In this document: one piece after another, positions 26,446 through 33,772 of the stretch
Layout: each line of letters starts with the position of its first letter
How positions within the stretch are numbered: the first letter of the stretch is position 1
Origin: Nitrospira sp.
Lineage (GTDB): Bacteria; Nitrospirota; Nitrospiria; Nitrospirales; Nitrospiraceae
DNA: 54,372 nt
NCBI GenBank assembly: GCA_005116835.1
Contig: SWDM01000003.1
Location: 121,303-175,674, forward strand
Direction: 5' to 3'
Notes under the pieces: generated by a model
Database searches by the model: none
Seen by the model: the letters and a program-made list of their open reading frames with translations, nothing else
Told to the model about the DNA's origin: nothing
Made by a program: the position numbers and the translations under genes

Positions 26446-28095
26446 ATGAGGATCGTCGTAGGTTCGCTTATTATCGTAGCCCTAGTGGTCGGAATAGTCC
26501 TGGCGCTTCCATTCCTGATCGACCTCAACAAGTATCAAGACCAATACAAGCCTCTGATCGAGGATTCGCTCAATCGCAAGATTCATATACAGAATATCCG
26601 TTTGACTATCTGGCCACGGCTCGGCGCCCAAGTGGCCGGGTTTACGGTGCTGGACGACCCTGCGTTCGGCTCAAGCCCCTTTGCCTCTCTCACCTCTCTG
26701 GATGTCGGGGTTAAACTCATACCATTATTCAGCGGCAAGGTAGAGATAGAAGACATCGCACTTCGCAATCCGGTTATTACCGTCCTTAAGAACAAAGACG
26801 GAGTCCTGAATGTCTCGACCATCGGCCGCACAGGCGTTGAGTTGCCTAAAGCTCCGTCACGGGCGCCCATTCCATCAACCGAAGGCCCGCTCAAGATTCT
26901 GGCGCTGCTGGCAGTAGATCGAGTCTCCATCACAGACGGGAAACTGACCTATCGGGATCTGTCAGCTCCCAAACCAACCGAGTATATCTTGCAAGACATG
27001 GAGATTCTCCTCCAATCGGTTCGGCTTGGCCAATCCCCAAGCCTCCATGTTGGAACGCTCGTCCAACCGATGAACCTCCCTGTAAAGCTCGATGGCACCT
27101 TTGGCCCTTTGAAAGCATCCACAGACATCGATTCAATCAATCTCCAACTCGCGTTGGGAAAAACTGACTTTACCATCACCGGGAAAACGACCGGGCAAAA
27201 CGCCAGCCTGAACATCAGTGCGCCGCTCATTCACACAGCGAATCTGCCAATCGATCTGCCATTCCAAAAACCCGTTGATATAAAAAATCTCCACATTACA
27301 GCGCACGTGCAAGGCCAAAACCTCTTGTTACAAAACCTCTCCTTTCAGCTCTTCGATGGGCAGGTGGCAGCAGAGGGACGGGTCACGTCCGGCTCCGAGA
27401 CACCACCCTTCGCTGGAAAGATCACGCTTCAAGGGATGCAACTCGCTCCAGCGATCAACGCCATGGCCACCACACAGGTGTCGATCAGCGGAACGGCAGG
27501 GGCCGACCTCGGCGTGCAAGGCCGTGGATGGTCCATGCCGGATCTCACGAAATCTTTGGAAGGCACGGGGCACGTAGCGGTAAAAGACGGCAAGATCGAA
27601 GGTGTGAATTTACTTCAGGAGGCTATCTCCATCCTCAAAGTTGCCGACATCTCGCTTGATAGCGCCAAGGCAACGGTTTTTTCCACAATCGAGACCGATC
27701 TCGCCATTAAGCAAGGGACCATCCATGTCCAACGACTCTTGATGGATAGCCATGATTTTCAGGCCACAGGAGGAGGCACCATCGGATTCGATCAGACACT
27801 GAACCTCACCGTGAACCTGAACCTGTCGCAGGACTTAAGCCGGAAGATCGCAGGTTCATCGCCCGCAGCCAAGCTCGCGATGAAAGAAGACCGTTTGAGT
27901 CTTCCATTGGTGATTACCGGGTCAGCCCAGGCGCCATCATATGGGTTAGACATGAAGGGGCTAACCGGAAGAGTTCAGGAACAGGTGCAGAAGAAAGTTG
28001 AGGAAGCGGTTGGTGGACTGCTGAAAGGTACAACGAAACCAGAAGACTTCAAGCGACAGGGCCGAGACCTGCTCAAAGGACTATTAGGCCGCTAA
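26446..28095 (+). CDS. AsmA-family periplasmic protein
   Basis: A 549-residue protein with an N-terminal membrane anchor (residues 3-25) followed by a long periplasmic beta-rich region. The DLNKYQDQYKPLIEDSLNRKI segment and the C-terminal GTIGFDQTLNLTVNLNLSQDL repeat-like strands match AsmA. Such proteins form hydrophobic grooves that carry phospholipids between membranes. It is bounded by intergenic DNA on both sides, so likely monocistronic. Downstream DNA is the start of the accessory island. Confidence 0.85.
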   Translation: MRIVVGSLIIVALVVGIVLALPFLIDLNKYQDQYKPLIEDSLNRKIHIQNIRLTIWPRLGAQVAGFTVLDDPAFGSSPFASLTSLDVGVKLIPLFSGKVEIEDIALRNPVITVLKNKDGVLNVSTIGRTGVELPKAPSRAPIPSTEGPLKILALLAVDRVSITDGKLTYRDLSAPKPTEYILQDMEILLQSVRLGQSPSLHVGTLVQPMNLPVKLDGTFGPLKASTDIDSINLQLALGKTDFTITGKTTGQNASLNISAPLIHTANLPIDLPFQKPVDIKNLHITAHVQGQNLLLQNLSFQLFDGQVAAEGRVTSGSETPPFAGKITLQGMQLAPAINAMATTQVSISGTAGADLGVQGRGWSMPDLTKSLEGTGHVAVKDGKIEGVNLLQEAISILKVADISLDSAKATVFSTIETDLAIKQGTIHVQRLLMDSHDFQATGGGTIGFDQTLNLTVNLNLSQDLSRKIAGSSPAAKLAMKEDRLSLPLVITGSAQAPSYGLDMKGLTGRVQEQVQKKVEEAVGGLLKGTTKPEDFKRQGRDLLKGLLGR

Positions 28096-28159
28096 CCGGA
28101 TTGCTATCCATGGCCCAACATATACTCATATACTATGGAGCAGAAACCAGGGCCAGGTA

Positions 28160-28346
28160 TTATCGAGGCTCAACAGCAAGATCAGGATTCTTCAATGACG
28201 TGCTTTTGGCCTGCGAGGTAAGACGTATCTGTGATTCGAGATCCTCACATACATGGCTCTAAAGCCTGACAGTCTCCCCACTCGTTCGTGAGAACAGCCC
28301 CGATGTAAGCCATCCACTGGCATTCTTCAGGCCGCGCGATAAAAGA
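28160..28346 (-). pseudogene. broken copy of the 3' end of the membrane-protein gene at 33773-34687
   Basis: Read leftward, the sequence encodes LLSRGLKNASGWLTS, then diverges through a frameshift and stop, then SLKNPDLAVEPR followed by TAA. The same stretches form the C-terminus of the intact gene (LLSRGLKNASGWLTSKGYYPERV ... SLKNPDLAVDPLDKS). Plus-strand identity is obvious, for example CAGTCTCCCCACTCG in both. Only about 60 codons remain, and the homology stops where a transposase remnant begins. Confidence 0.85.
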
Positions 28347-28347
28347 G

Positions 28348-28661
28348 ATGCGGCTCGCGAATGTCTCCACGCTGGACGCAGCGAATCAGTTCCTGAATGA
28401 CAATCTGCCGATCTACAACCGGCGGTTCGCCGTTCAGCAAACCCAAATCGCCGATCTGCATCGCCCCCGTCCGGCGCACAGGGAGTTGGACTGCATCCTG
28501 TGCCTTAACCCGCATTATTCATGACGGTTCGTCGCAAAATCGCTGAGCCGCGTCGCGAGAGCGGTGCGCGGAGCCCGAAGGACCTGAGGCCGGAGCGACG
28601 AACAGAGGCGACGGTGGCGAGACCCTAAAGCGGACATTTCGATTTGGGCTGGACAGGCTGA
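28348..28661 (+). mobile_element. remnant of an ISNCY-type insertion sequence (transposase 3' fragment plus IS end)
   Basis: A 58-codon open stretch (28348-28524) encodes FLNDNLPIYNRRFAVQ, IADLHRP and ELDCILCL, the characteristic C-terminal part of ISNCY/IS1202-type integrase-like transposases. It ends at a premature stop. At 28627-28661 there is a 35-base segment containing CGGACATTTCGATTTG that recurs at the second remnant (29998-30033) and probably marks the element's right end. The intervening transposase segment is deleted. Confidence 0.7.
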
Positions 28662-28762
28662 CAAATTTATCTTGATCCCCATACGCAACATCGCATAACG
28701 TACGGGGCTTCAGTCCTTGCGATATGGACCCATCGCCGTCACACACAAAGAAAGGACAGCTC

Positions 28763-29455
28763 ATGCGTTTCGTTGTATCCTGTTTGGTGACCCTGCTCTG
28801 CCTTGGGACCACTGCATCATTCGCGGCAGCCCCAGAGCTCACCACCGATGAACAAAAAACCCTCTATGCCTTGGGATTGGCCATCAACCAATCGCTCAGC
28901 AACTTCAGCTTGAGCGAGACTGAGTTTGAGATCGTGAAGTCCGGCATCACCGACGGGTTCCTCAAACAGCCCCCCAAAGTGGACCCTAAGGCGTTCGGCC
29001 AGAAGATTTCACAACTGCAAGAGGCTCGTGCCTTGGTCATCGCAGAAGCGGAGAAGAAGGCGGGAGCCACGTTCCTCGCGAAAGTCGCGGCAGAATCCGG
29101 CGCCAAGAAAACCGAGTCTGGCGCGATCCTCAAGACCATCAAGGAAGGGAATGGCGCCACCCCGAAAATCACAGATAAGGTAAAGGTACAGTATCAAGGA
29201 GCTCTGATCGATGGAACCGTGTTCGACAATACCACCAAGCCAGGCGAACCTGCTGAGCTGAGAGTGAATGAAATGAGTAAGTGTTGGGTGGAAGGGATCC
29301 AGCAAATAAAAGTCGGCGGCAAGAGCAAGTTGGTCTGCCCGTCGAATCTTGCCTTCCGCGACAAAGGCATGCCTCCCCTCATCAAGCCCGGCGCAACATT
29401 AGTCTTCGAGATCGAACTCCTCGAAATTATCGCAAACCAAGTAGTTCCGCACTGA
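28763..29455 (+). CDS. FKBP-type peptidyl-prolyl isomerase, exported (FkpA/Mip type)
   Basis: A 230-residue protein with a signal peptide (residues 1-23, ending FAAAP). Residues 25-125 are a helical dimerisation region as in Mip/FkpA, and residues 130-225 form the FKBP domain with VQYQGALIDGTVFDNT and the C-terminal VFEIELLEI strand. It assists folding of periplasmic proteins. ATG 28763 follows AAAGGACAG. Two cysteines flank the active-site loop. The gene is bracketed by two IS remnants in the same orientation. Confidence 0.9.
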   Translation: MRFVVSCLVTLLCLGTTASFAAAPELTTDEQKTLYALGLAINQSLSNFSLSETEFEIVKSGITDGFLKQPPKVDPKAFGQKISQLQEARALVIAEAEKKAGATFLAKVAAESGAKKTESGAILKTIKEGNGATPKITDKVKVQYQGALIDGTVFDNTTKPGEPAELRVNEMSKCWVEGIQQIKVGGKSKLVCPSNLAFRDKGMPPLIKPGATLVFEIELLEIIANQVVPH

Positions 29456-29465
29456 GTCCACGGCA

Positions 29466-29497
29466 AGCTCGAGCGGGAATGGTCTCCCGCTCGAGCT
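29466..29497 (+). terminator. hairpin terminator after the FKBP gene
   Basis: AGCTCGAGCGGGA pairs perfectly with TCCCGCTCGAGCT around a six-base loop, 11 bases after the stop codon. There is no clear T-tract. Confidence 0.65.
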
Positions 29498-29651
29498 CGT
29501 GGCCTTCACCGCGTGTATCGAACGAAGCTACGGATGATCCCTGCAAGCTCGCTCTTTCTCTCTTCAGGGATGGAGGCTGATTGATCTTCCACTGCGCGCG
29601 ACTTTCTCACCCGCCCACCCACTGGCACGCCGAGACGTGCCATTAACCCGA

Positions 29652-29705
29652 GCGAGGGCTTTCTTAAGCCGCGCGTTGCGCGAGCACAGAAGATCATCAG
29701 GCGCC
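29652..29705. repeat. dispersed GC-rich intergenic repeat, copy 2
   Basis: Contains GCCGCGCGTTGCGCGAGCA, identical over that stretch to copy 1 at 3081-3145, with GAGGGCTTTCTTAAG in place of GAGGGCCTTCTGAGG just before it. An ACTGCGCGCG motif lies upstream in both copies. Confidence 0.6.
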
Positions 29706-29748
29706 ATCTCCTCCCCCCTCTGTAATCCCAACATGTGCGCAGCAGGGA

Positions 29749-30033
29749 GGACTCTATCAGATTCATGCGGCGGTCCAAGCCCCACGTGTGCTGGTGGAAG
29801 AGCCTGGGGACGGGATGATGCAGATCACGCACCAGAGCCGGCCGCTCGGCTTTCATGCGATCACGTCTCGGTCCATGAAGACGGCTAAGGCCAAGACGGT
29901 GTATCAACCCCGGTGCCGGTCACATCGAGGCCGGATCATCCGTGGCGCCAGCGCCTGTGGCCAGAACGCACACGCTCTGCTGCGGCGGTCGGAACATAAA
30001 ACCGGACATTTCTATTTGAACTTGACAGTTTGA
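29749..30033 (+). mobile_element. second ISNCY-type remnant (transposase C-terminal tail plus right end)
   Basis: The frame from 29749 reads GLYQIHAAVQAPRVLVEE and then ITHQSRPLGFHAITSR, the last part of an ISNCY-type transposase, and becomes degenerate near 29930. The end segment at 29998-30033 (CCGGACATTTCTATTTG core) matches the end of the first remnant. It contributes the portion missing from the first remnant, so both may derive from one family, or from one element that was split around the FKBP gene. Confidence 0.65.
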
Positions 30034-30182
30034 TTTTTTAGGTCAATTTTGTTTTTAGGTCTTGACAAGAAGACACATTTTCAGCGATTCTGCCGAGCCT
30101 TTACCAGAGTCAAAAACAGTGTTCGCTCAGTGGATCTGCGCGAACCTATTTGTTATCATTTTTTGAGCCCCATGAGGTAAGA

Positions 30183-30200
30183 TATCGTCGAAAGACGATA
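30183..30200 (+). promoter_or_regulatory. 5' leader hairpin of the nirK cassette
   Basis: TATCGTC and GACGATA form a perfect 7-bp stem closed by a GAAA tetraloop. It lies 12 bases before the AAAAGGAGG ribosome site of the cytochrome gene and could stabilise the message or control its translation. Confidence 0.45.
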
Positions 30201-30225
30201 ATCACCATCAGAAAAGGAGGTGCGA

Positions 30226-30651
30226 ATGTCGAAGCGGAAGGTCGGAACATCGGTCGTAATGATGGTGTCTATCCTGATCCTTTCAGGAGGGATGGCGTAC
30301 TCTGAGGAACCAGCGCCATTGCCTGAAGTCCCAGCTGAATATGCCGACAAAAAAATGCCGGCTGGCTTTTTGACTGATCCTAAGGTCCTCGCAGAGGGAG
30401 CGCTGATTTACACCGGCGAGGTTAATCCGCAGGTCAACTGTGCCAGCTGCCATGGCAAGGATGGTAAACCAGTAAAAAAAGGCGCTCGGGATTTTCGGGA
30501 CAAAGCTCAAATGGGCCGTATGTCTGACGCCTTCTGGTTCTGGCGAGTGTCTGAAGGGGTTCCAAAAACAAAAATGAAAGCCTGGAAGTCGCAGCTGTCA
30601 GAAGAGCAGATCTGGCAGGTTATTGCGTATGAGCGTCAGTTTTCGAAGTGA
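30226..30651 (+). CDS. Periplasmic monoheme cytochrome c of the nirK cassette
   Basis: A 141-residue cytochrome c with a signal peptide (residues 1-26). The heme motif CASCH is at 72-76 and a likely axial methionine is in KTKMKAW near 117. ATG 30226 lies after a full AAAAGGAGG. It is first in a four-gene cassette, 45 bases before NirK copy 1, and is the obvious candidate to donate electrons to the nitrite reductase pair. Location between an IS end and the nirK genes suggests it moved with them. Confidence 0.88.
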   Translation: MSKRKVGTSVVMMVSILILSGGMAYSEEPAPLPEVPAEYADKKMPAGFLTDPKVLAEGALIYTGEVNPQVNCASCHGKDGKPVKKGARDFRDKAQMGRMSDAFWFWRVSEGVPKTKMKAWKSQLSEEQIWQVIAYERQFSK

Positions 30652-30696
30652 TGTTCGAAGAAAACGTCAGAGTAATTAAAATTCAAAGGAGGCCCC

Positions 30697-31677
30697 ATGC
30701 CTATCAGTTTTTCGCGTAGCGTACGCACTGTCGCATTACTCAGTGCAGTGATCGCTGCTCCGAGCCTTGCTATCAGTGCAGGGTCTGTGTCGGCGGCAGA
30801 GACCATCAAAGCCCAACTAGCGACCGCACCCAATGTTCCCCCTCCCATCACACGAACCCAGCCAGCCACCGTCGTGGTCAACCTGGAAGCGAACGAGTGG
30901 GTCGGTCCGCTTAGCGACGATAACAACTATGAGTTCTGGGGTTTTAATAAGAGCGTGCCAGGGCCCATGATCCGCGTCATGGTGGGCGATACGGTTGAAA
31001 TCCGTTTGAAGAACCATAAAGACAGCAAGGAAGCTCACAATATCGACTTCCACGCAATCACGGGACCAGGCGGCGGGGCTAGCCTGCTCAATAGCGAGCC
31101 AGGGCAGGAGAGCGGGGGAAAGTTTAAGATGATCATTCCTGGCATCTTCTTGTATCACTGCGCCACCGCATCGCCATCCATTCCCGAGCACATTGCGAAT
31201 GGCATGTACGGCACGATCGTAGTTGAGCCAGTGGGTGGGCTGAAGCCAGTCGATAAAGAATTCCAGATCATGCAAAGCGAGTTTTACACGAAAGATGGCG
31301 AGAAGGGCGAGACCTTGGAGTTTTCATTCGAAAATGGGTTAGACGAGCGCCCCTCCCATGTTGTATATAACGGCAATGCGAGCTCGCTGGTCAAAAAACC
31401 TCTTCGAGCCAAGGCCGGAGACACCGTTCGGATTTTCTTAACCAACGCAGGGCCCAACTTTGTCGACTCTTTGCAGATCCTCGAACAGCCGTTCGACAGG
31501 GTGTACCCCGAGGGTTCTTTGACCTCACCGCCTGCGGAGAATGTCAAGGTTACCAGGATTCCTGCAGGTGGCGCTGTCATGGCAGAGTTTAAAGTTAAGG
31601 CGGGCACCTATACCATTGTTGACCCAGTAAAGGATCGTAAGGACAAAGGCGCCCTTGGCCTGCTGAAGGTAGACTGA
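30697..31677 (+). CDS. nirK: NirK paralogue 1: copper nitrite reductase-like, half active site (type 1 copper complete)
   Basis: A 326-residue two-cupredoxin protein with a signal peptide, similar to NirK of ammonia oxidisers. Using A. faecalis numbering, it keeps type 1 copper ligands His95 (here H114), Cys136 (C155), His145 (H165) and Met150 (M170), plus Asp98 (D117) and type 2 ligands His100 (H119) and His135 (H154). It lacks catalytic His255 (Q260, in DSLQILEQ) and the third type 2 ligand His306 (P310, in IVDPVK). It cannot build a normal homotrimer site. AAAGGAGG precedes the ATG. Its C-terminal tail is lost (see vestige). Confidence 0.92.
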   Translation: MPISFSRSVRTVALLSAVIAAPSLAISAGSVSAAETIKAQLATAPNVPPPITRTQPATVVVNLEANEWVGPLSDDNNYEFWGFNKSVPGPMIRVMVGDTVEIRLKNHKDSKEAHNIDFHAITGPGGGASLLNSEPGQESGGKFKMIIPGIFLYHCATASPSIPEHIANGMYGTIVVEPVGGLKPVDKEFQIMQSEFYTKDGEKGETLEFSFENGLDERPSHVVYNGNASSLVKKPLRAKAGDTVRIFLTNAGPNFVDSLQILEQPFDRVYPEGSLTSPPAENVKVTRIPAGGAVMAEFKVKAGTYTIVDPVKDRKDKGALGLLKVD

Positions 31678-31743
31678 AGGTAGCCTAGAGAATCCGCCAA
31701 CTAGGCCATCTACAAAGGCCTGAAGTACTCTGCAGGCAGGTGA
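31678..31743 (+). pseudogene. vestigial C-terminal tail of NirK paralogue 1
   Basis: Reading on in frame after the TGA at 31675-31677 gives two further stops but also N-stop-AIYKGLKYSAGR and a final TGA. The second paralogue ends NPALFKGL at the same place. The tail was therefore once coded and has been cut off by nonsense changes. Confidence 0.65.
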
Positions 31744-31790
31744 TCAGGATGATGACCGTCACAGAGTAATCCAAAATTAAAGGAGGCGTC

Positions 31791-32795
31791 ATGTCCAAGA
31801 GTTTTGTGCGTAGCGTGCGTCATGCCGGATTGATCAGCGCATTGGTCATGGCTCCGTGTCTTGCCATCAATGCAGGCCTGGTGTCGGCGGAGACCATCCA
31901 AGCCCAACTGGCGAAGGCACCCAATGTTCCCGCTCCCATCACACGAACCCAACCCGCCACCGTTGTGGTCAACCTGGAATCGTCCGAGTGGGTCGGTCCG
32001 ATTAGCGACGATAACAATTATGAGTTCTGGGGTCTTAATGGATCCGTGCCAGGGCCCATGATCCGCGTCATGGTGGGCGATACGGTTGAAGTCCATTTGA
32101 AGAACAAGAACAGCAGCAAGCGCAGTCACAACCTTGACTTCCAAGCGGTCAGTGGCGGAGCCGCCCTGGTCAATGCGGAGCCCGGGAAGGAAGCCCAGAT
32201 ACAGTTTAAGGCCACCAAGCAGGGCCTCTTTGTCTATCGCTCCTCCACTGCAGCGCCAGCCGATATCCAACACATTGCGAGTGGCATGTACGGCTTGATC
32301 TTAGTTGAGCCGGTTGGTGGGCTGAAGCCTGTCGAAAAAGAATTCCAGGTCGTGCAAAGCGAATTTTACATGAAAGATGGCAAGAAGAACGATACACTGG
32401 TTTTTTCGAGTCAAAAGGTGACAGACGCGGATGCTTCCTATGTCGTACATAACGGCCATATGACCGCGCTGGTCAAAATTCCACTCCGATCTAAAGTGGG
32501 AGAGACCGATCGATGGTTCTTTGGCAATGCTGGAATCAACTTTGACTCTTCGTGGCATGTCATCGGCGAGATGTTAGATCGGGTGTGGCCAAACGGTGAC
32601 GTATCAAAAGCGCCAATTGAGAGTATCCAAAGCACCTTGGTGCCGCCAGGTGAAGCGACCATAGGAGAATTTAAAGGCGAAATGCCCGGCACGTTTGTTT
32701 CGGTTGACCACTCAATCTTCCGCATCGAGAAAGGCGCCCTTGGCCTGCTCAAGATAGATGGTCCAACTAATCCTGCCCTCTTCAAAGGGCTGTAG
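31791..32795 (+). CDS. nirK: NirK paralogue 2: copper nitrite reductase-like, complementary half active site (type 1 copper lost)
   Basis: A 334-residue paralogue, about half to two-thirds identical to copy 1 and with the same signal-peptide style. It keeps His255 (H256, in SSWHVIGE) and His306 (H307, in SVDHSIF), the residues that a NirK subunit gives to its neighbour's type 2 copper. It has lost His100 (Q118), His135 (R150) and the type 1 Cys136 (S151), while His95 (H113), His145 (H161) and Met150 (M166) remain. Alone it should bind no type 1 copper. AAAGGAGG precedes the ATG, and the frame is intact, arguing against a pseudogene. Confidence 0.92.
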   Translation: MSKSFVRSVRHAGLISALVMAPCLAINAGLVSAETIQAQLAKAPNVPAPITRTQPATVVVNLESSEWVGPISDDNNYEFWGLNGSVPGPMIRVMVGDTVEVHLKNKNSSKRSHNLDFQAVSGGAALVNAEPGKEAQIQFKATKQGLFVYRSSTAAPADIQHIASGMYGLILVEPVGGLKPVEKEFQVVQSEFYMKDGKKNDTLVFSSQKVTDADASYVVHNGHMTALVKIPLRSKVGETDRWFFGNAGINFDSSWHVIGEMLDRVWPNGDVSKAPIESIQSTLVPPGEATIGEFKGEMPGTFVSVDHSIFRIEKGALGLLKIDGPTNPALFKGL

Positions 32796-32913
32796 TCTCT
32801 GCAGGGAAATGATTGGGATGATGGCAAGACACAGCGGCCTCAATCGCAGTGGTGCTCATGGCATCACGGTCGTAATGGTCGCACCAGAGTAACATTAGAC
32901 GGGGAGGGTCGAC

Positions 32914-33444
32914 ATGAAAAGCAGAAGAAGCAAATGGGTGAGCCGCATCGGGGCTGTGGGGCTGGCTGTCGGATGCCTGGCGCTGGCTGGTTTGGGCTCA
33001 GGAGCCACGCCTGCCGAAGCGTCTGACTCACCGACGGGTAAGCAGGATGCGTCTCGGTTTGTCGTGCTGCAAGCCTTGAACAATGAGGCGGCGCAGGACA
33101 ATGAGACGGGGCTGGTGTGGGAAACAATTCCGGCGAGATCGAGGACGGTTTGGAAAAATGCCGCCGGTATCTGTGCGAAAAAGACCGTCGGTGGCAAAAA
33201 GGGCTGGCGCTTGCCCACAGTTAAAGAGTTGGCGACCCTGGCGGATCACAACATATATCCTCCCCCAGCCCTCCCGACTGGCCATCCTTTTTCCAACATC
33301 GAGTTTTTTGGCTATTGGACGGCGACGGAGCACGAAGACTATTCGATGGTCGCGTGGGACGTCAACTTCGACTATGGCATCGTGGGCAACGATTTTAAGA
33401 CCAACACGAACTTTGTCTGGTGTGTGCGCGATGACGCGAAGTAG
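32914..33444 (+). CDS. Exported DUF1566 (Lcl C-terminal domain) protein
   Basis: A 176-residue protein with a signal peptide (residues 1-37). The mature part holds the DUF1566/Lcl pattern: TGLVWE, then CAKK...GWRLPTVKELATL, YWTATEHE and a final FVWCVRD. Two cysteines probably form a disulfide. These domains occur in surface or envelope proteins of unclear function. It follows NirK copy 2 by 118 bases and closes the cassette. ATG 32914 follows GGGGAGGG. Confidence 0.85.
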   Translation: MKSRRSKWVSRIGAVGLAVGCLALAGLGSGATPAEASDSPTGKQDASRFVVLQALNNEAAQDNETGLVWETIPARSRTVWKNAAGICAKKTVGGKKGWRLPTVKELATLADHNIYPPPALPTGHPFSNIEFFGYWTATEHEDYSMVAWDVNFDYGIVGNDFKTNTNFVWCVRDDAK

Positions 33445-33480
33445 ATTCAGAAATAAGTCTTAGGTCATTCGGTGGTTTAG

Positions 33481-33502
33481 GGGGGGGGCGCAAGCCCCCC
33501 CC
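33481..33502 (+). terminator. GC hairpin closing the nirK cassette
   Basis: GGGGGGGGC pairs with GCCCCCCCC around a GCAA tetraloop, 36 bases after the DUF1566 stop codon. It lacks a T-tract but should stall polymerase and protect the 3' end. Confidence 0.6.
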
Positions 33503-33539
33503 TGCTCGTTCCACGGTGATTCATAGATAGCTTCACGCT

Positions 33540-33765
33540 GACAGCTGAACACTTTCTACTCCTGGCCCGTTACGGGCATCACTACTGAAAATCAATTTGT
33601 GAAGGGGCTTCTCGCGCAGGTCACCCCAGCGCTGCTCGACTGGGTTGAGCCCTGATGAGCAGGGCGGGAATTTTGGCAAACGGAGGGTGTCGGCCAGCAC
33701 TCTTGAGCGCCGTCACGATGTAGCCCTGTGATCGGAGAATTGGGATGAGCCTCGCCCAGATATGG
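33540..33765 (-). mobile_element. IS630-type transposase remnant
   Basis: Read leftward, one frame gives RLPKFPPCSSGLNPVEQRW followed by GDLREKPLHKLIF, the last catalytic block of IS630/Tc1-type DDE transposases (usual form PPYSPELNPIE). Earlier parts are frameshifted and no start or terminal repeats remain. Confidence 0.65.
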
Positions 33766-33772
33766 CGTGGAA

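Noticed and set aside
26234-26449. 71-codon open frame just before the AsmA gene
   Set aside because: No ribosome site, no recognisable content; the AAGGAGG near its end belongs to the AsmA gene.
31791-32795. NirK copy 2 as a plain pseudogene
   Set aside because: The frame is intact over 334 codons with a strong ribosome site, and the specific residues needed by a neighbouring subunit are kept, so decay without selection is unlikely.
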